Positions 14,849 through 16,167 of a DNA stretch of 16,167 bases are shown piece after piece; the first letter of the stretch is position 1; every line of letters begins with the position of its first letter. Source of the DNA: an uncultured Alphaproteobacteria bacterium (lineage in GTDB: Bacteria > Pseudomonadota > Alphaproteobacteria > Rs-D84); NCBI GenBank assembly GCA_947304085.1, contig CAMZAC010000003.1, forward strand, positions 1-16,167. Reading direction: 5' to 3'. Under the pieces are notes generated by a model. The model had not been told where the DNA came from, did not search any database, and saw only the letters and a list, made by a program, of their open reading frames with translations. The position numbers and the translations under genes are program-made.

Positions 14849-15409
14849 TTATACAGACATAATATCCGCTTCTTTTTGTTTTGCCAATGCATCAACTTCA
14901 TTTACACGTGCATCAAATACTTTTTGTAAATCTTCTTCGTATCTGTGTTGATCATCTTCTGAAATCTCTTTGTCAGTGACTGCACGTTTAATTTTACCCA
15001 TCGCATCTTGGCGAATATTGCGCATAGATATTTTTGCTTCTTCTGCGTATTTTCCGGAAACTTTTGTTAATTCACGACGGCGTTCTTCGGTTAGTGGTGG
15101 CAAATTCAAACGGATAACACCACCCGCAGTCATTGGATTTAAACCTAAACCAGAATCACGAATCGCTTTTTCCACAGCTGGCGCATTTGCCGCGTCCCAC
15201 ACGGTCACAGACAAAGTTTGAGTGTCTGGTGTGGATACGGTTGCAACTTGATTCAAAGGCATTTCAGAACCATAAACTGGGACACGAATACCGTCTAGTA
15301 AATGCACAGATGCACGACCTGTTCGCAATCCAGCAAATTCGTTCTGTAATACTTCCAAGGTCTGAGCAGTCTTTTGTTCAACTTCTGATTTAAGAGTGGA
15401 ATAATCCAT
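14849..15409 (-). CDS. frr: Ribosome recycling factor
   Basis: Splits the post-termination ribosome with EF-G. From the ATG at 15409 it has 186 residues, the normal length (about 185). Conserved stretches are visible: FAGLRTGRASVHLLDGI, VPVYGSEMPLNQVA, PDTQTLSVTVWD, GLGLNPMTAGGVIRLNLPPL, then TEERRRELTKV, and the C-terminal helix with VDALAKQKEADIM. A longer in-frame start 42 bases upstream was rejected because AAAGGAG stands 7 bases before the chosen ATG. It is first in the run frr-uppS-cdsA-rseP-bamA. The usual upstream genes pyrH, tsf and rpsB are not next to it; two tRNA genes lie there divergently. Confidence 0.97.
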   Translation of the reverse strand: MDYSTLKSEVEQKTAQTLEVLQNEFAGLRTGRASVHLLDGIRVPVYGSEMPLNQVATVSTPDTQTLSVTVWDAANAPAVEKAIRDSGLGLNPMTAGGVIRLNLPPLTEERRRELTKVSGKYAEEAKISMRNIRQDAMGKIKRAVTDKEISEDDQHRYEEDLQKVFDARVNEVDALAKQKEADIMSV

Positions 15410-15441
15410 AAAAAATCTCCTTTGTATAAATGTTCTTACCA

Positions 15442-15471
15442 AGATTAGCAAAATGATTTGACATTTGGCAA
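15442..15471 (-). promoter_or_regulatory. Possible promoter of the frr-bamA run
   Basis: On the minus strand, TTGCCA (15471-15466) and TAATCT (15447-15442) are 18 bases apart, about 33 bases before the frr ATG. The -10 match is moderate. It overlaps the divergent tRNA promoter, so the two may compete. Confidence 0.35.
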
Positions 15472-15486
15472 GAAGAAATATAAAAT
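15458..15486 (+). promoter_or_regulatory. Strong promoter for the tRNA-Ala/tRNA-His operon
   Basis: TTGACA (15458-15463), a 17-base spacer and TAAAAT (15481-15486) stand 12 bases before the tRNA-Ala gene. The -35 is a perfect consensus, fitting a stable-RNA promoter. Confidence 0.75.
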
Positions 15487-15498
15487 AAACTTCCGCAA

Positions 15499-15574
15499 GG
15501 GGTTGTAGCTCAGTTGGTAGAGCACTTGCATGGCATGCAAGGGGTCGTCAGTTCGAGTCTGATCAGCTCCACCA
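15499..15574 (+). tRNA. tRNA-Ala (anticodon GGC)
   Basis: 76 bases with a complete cloverleaf and encoded CCA. Acceptor strands GGGGTTG and CAGCTCC pair with a G3-U70 wobble, the alanine identity element. The D-arm starts GCTCAGTTGG. The anticodon loop ATGGCAT gives GGC, reading GCC. The T-arm contains GTTCGAGTC. Confidence 0.96.
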
Positions 15575-15588
15575 CTAAATGTGTTTAT

Positions 15589-15666
15589 GGCGGGTGTAGC
15601 TCAGTTGGTTAGAGCGTTGGTTTGTGGTACCAAATGTCGCCAGTTCGAATCTGGTCACCCGCCCCA
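15589..15666 (+). tRNA. tRNA-His (anticodon GTG)
   Basis: 78 bases counting the extra 5' G (G-1), which pairs with C73, the histidine identity feature. Acceptor strands GGCGGGTG and CACCCGCC are fully complementary and CCA is encoded. The anticodon stem TTGGT/ACCAA encloses loop TTGTGGT, giving GTG. It lies 14 bases after tRNA-Ala and shares its promoter. Its 3' end is duplicated downstream. Confidence 0.96.
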
Positions 15667-15707
15667 TAAATTAAAATACCGCCCGAAGTGGCGGTATTTT
15701 AATTTAT
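15648..15707 (+). repeat. 60-bp direct repeat, copy 1 (tRNA-His 3' end plus terminator)
   Basis: Starts with AATCTGGTCACCCGCCCCAT in the tRNA-His T-arm/acceptor end and runs through the terminator hairpin. It matches copy 2 at 58 of 60 positions; the period is 183 bases. Confidence 0.9.
15666..15707 (+). terminator. Terminator hairpin after tRNA-His
   Basis: A perfect 18-bp inverted repeat (ATAAATTAAAATACCGCC and its complement) around loop CGAAGT, with a GC-rich top and A/T-rich flanks, beginning at the last base of tRNA-His. The symmetric A and T tracts allow it to work in both directions. Confidence 0.85.
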
Positions 15708-15830
15708 GTGTGAAGGGTCCAGGTTCGAACTGGAAGTTCGACAAAATAGCAGTTGAGAACGAGCGATAACGAAGTTCGAAACGTTGCGATTTGGAAAGGG
15801 GCCCACGAACGAAGTGAAGTGGGAATATAC
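15708..15830. other. 123-base spacer between the two tRNA-tail repeats
   Basis: No convincing gene. It holds several TTCGA motifs (a T-arm-like GGTTCGAACTGG near its start, AGTTCGAC, AAGTTCGAAACG) and a small hairpin CCCAC...GTGGG at 15802-15823. Its composition is less AT-rich than the surroundings. It may be decayed tRNA-derived sequence or the core of a tiny inserted element. Confidence 0.4.
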
Positions 15831-15890
15831 AATCTGGTCACCCGCCCCATAAATTAAAACACCGCCCGAAGTGGCGGTATTTTGATTTAT
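15831..15890 (+). repeat. 60-bp direct repeat, copy 2 (tRNA-His tail plus terminator)
   Basis: Second copy, with two changes against copy 1 (T to C at 15860, A to G at 15884). It retains the last 19 bases of tRNA-His including CCA but no tRNA body, so it is not a gene. Confidence 0.9.
15849..15890. terminator. Second, slightly degenerate terminator hairpin
   Basis: Same hairpin as after tRNA-His, but the two base changes create one C-A mismatch and one G-U pair in the stem. It lies 10 bases beyond the stop of the minus-strand cysteine-rich gene, so it could end transcription from both sides. Confidence 0.65.
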
Positions 15891-15900
15891 TGGAAAAATA

Positions 15901-16167
15901 CTAATTTGCACCCATACACTTTCTGTAGGTTTGTTTTGACGATTTCGCCCAACATTGTGGGTTGGCGTTTTCACCAAAAGGTCCAGTTTTCAACCAAGAG
16001 GCAGGTATGTTCCCTTTGCATTCCAAGTCACCTGCTGGTTGCAATCCATAACCGCAATTACAGTATGTCAAATCTTTGTTTGGCCATCTAAATGGTGGAC
16101 ATTTGGCTGTTTGTTGTAATACTGGTAGATTTGGCGATTTTCCACCGGGACAATATAGCCTGTTTGC
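15901..16167 (-). CDS. Cysteine-rich protein, C-terminal part (runs off the window)
   Basis: An open minus-strand frame enters at the right edge and ends with TAG at 15903-15901, giving the last 88 residues of a protein whose start is outside the window. It has seven cysteines in 88 residues, with segments such as RLYCPGGKSPNLP, KCPPFRWPNKDLTYCNCGYG, LECKGNIPASW and QCWAKSSKQTYRKC. CNCGYGL recalls EGF-like or other disulfide-knotted extracellular modules, so an exported or surface protein is likely. Codon use and the absence of stops over the full stretch support real coding. I do not recognise the family. Confidence 0.65.
   Translation of the reverse strand, partial: ANRLYCPGGKSPNLPVLQQTAKCPPFRWPNKDLTYCNCGYGLQPAGDLECKGNIPASWLKTGPFGENANPQCWAKSSKQTYRKCMGAN

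Noticed and set aside
15708..15830. A third tRNA gene in the spacer
   Set aside because: The T-arm-like GGTTCGAACTGG is present but no acceptor, D or anticodon arm can be folded around it.
15581..15977. Open frames over tRNA-His and the repeat region
   Set aside because: They run through a tRNA gene and terminator hairpins and show no protein-like composition; the real coding frame at 15901-16167 is a different minus-strand frame.
1..16167. CRISPR arrays, rRNA genes, riboswitches, transposases or integrases
   Set aside because: No regularly spaced repeats, rRNA signatures, long structured leaders or recombinase motifs were found in either strand.

Overview
The window is AT-rich DNA from a Gram-negative bacterium. 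The minus-strand order frr-uppS-cdsA-rseP-bamA, a proteobacterial-type DnaB and paired VirB8-like proteins point to a low-GC, probably reduced-genome alphaproteobacterium (gut-dwelling or host-associated). That placement is inference; no rRNA is present.

Layout. (1) 1-1458, plus strand: three tightly packed podovirus-type genes: a small helical protein, a short T7-type tail-fibre N-terminal protein, and the ATPase half of a large terminase (TerL). (2) 1462-4754, minus strand: replicative helicase dnaB, a double-HTH regulator and an unknown 213-residue protein. (3) 4753-7302, plus strand: the nuclease half of TerL, a T7-type portal (short at its C-terminus), a Bbp19-like protein and a small membrane/coiled-coil protein. 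(4) 7299-9960, minus strand: an envelope operon with its own promoter: a 51-residue lipoprotein, two VirB8-like proteins, a periplasmic protein and YraN. (5) 10025-15409, minus strand: bamA, rseP, cdsA, uppS and frr in one run with gaps of a few bases or ATGA overlaps. (6) 15458-15890: promoter, tRNA-Ala(GGC), tRNA-His(GTG), terminator hairpin and an imperfect 60-bp duplicate of the tRNA-His tail plus terminator. (7) 15901-16167: the C-terminal part of a cysteine-rich protein on the minus strand.

The most striking point is the terminase. Its two halves fit together as one protein of about 480 residues, split exactly between the ATPase and nuclease domains. The three-gene dnaB island sits between them in the opposite direction, with almost no spare bases at either junction. 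Both halves keep open frames, catalytic residues and ribosome binding sites. This looks either like a prophage remnant disrupted by rearrangement or, more interestingly, like a domesticated phage packaging module (gene-transfer-agent-like) with a two-piece terminase interleaved with housekeeping genes. An assembly join must be excluded first.

How the genes work together: frr recycles ribosomes; uppS and cdsA make lipid precursors for cell wall and phospholipids; rseP handles envelope-stress proteolysis; bamA builds the outer membrane. The lipoprotein/VirB8-like operon probably also acts in the envelope. The phage-type genes would translocate DNA through a portal into a capsid, but no capsid, small terminase or tail-tube gene is in the window.
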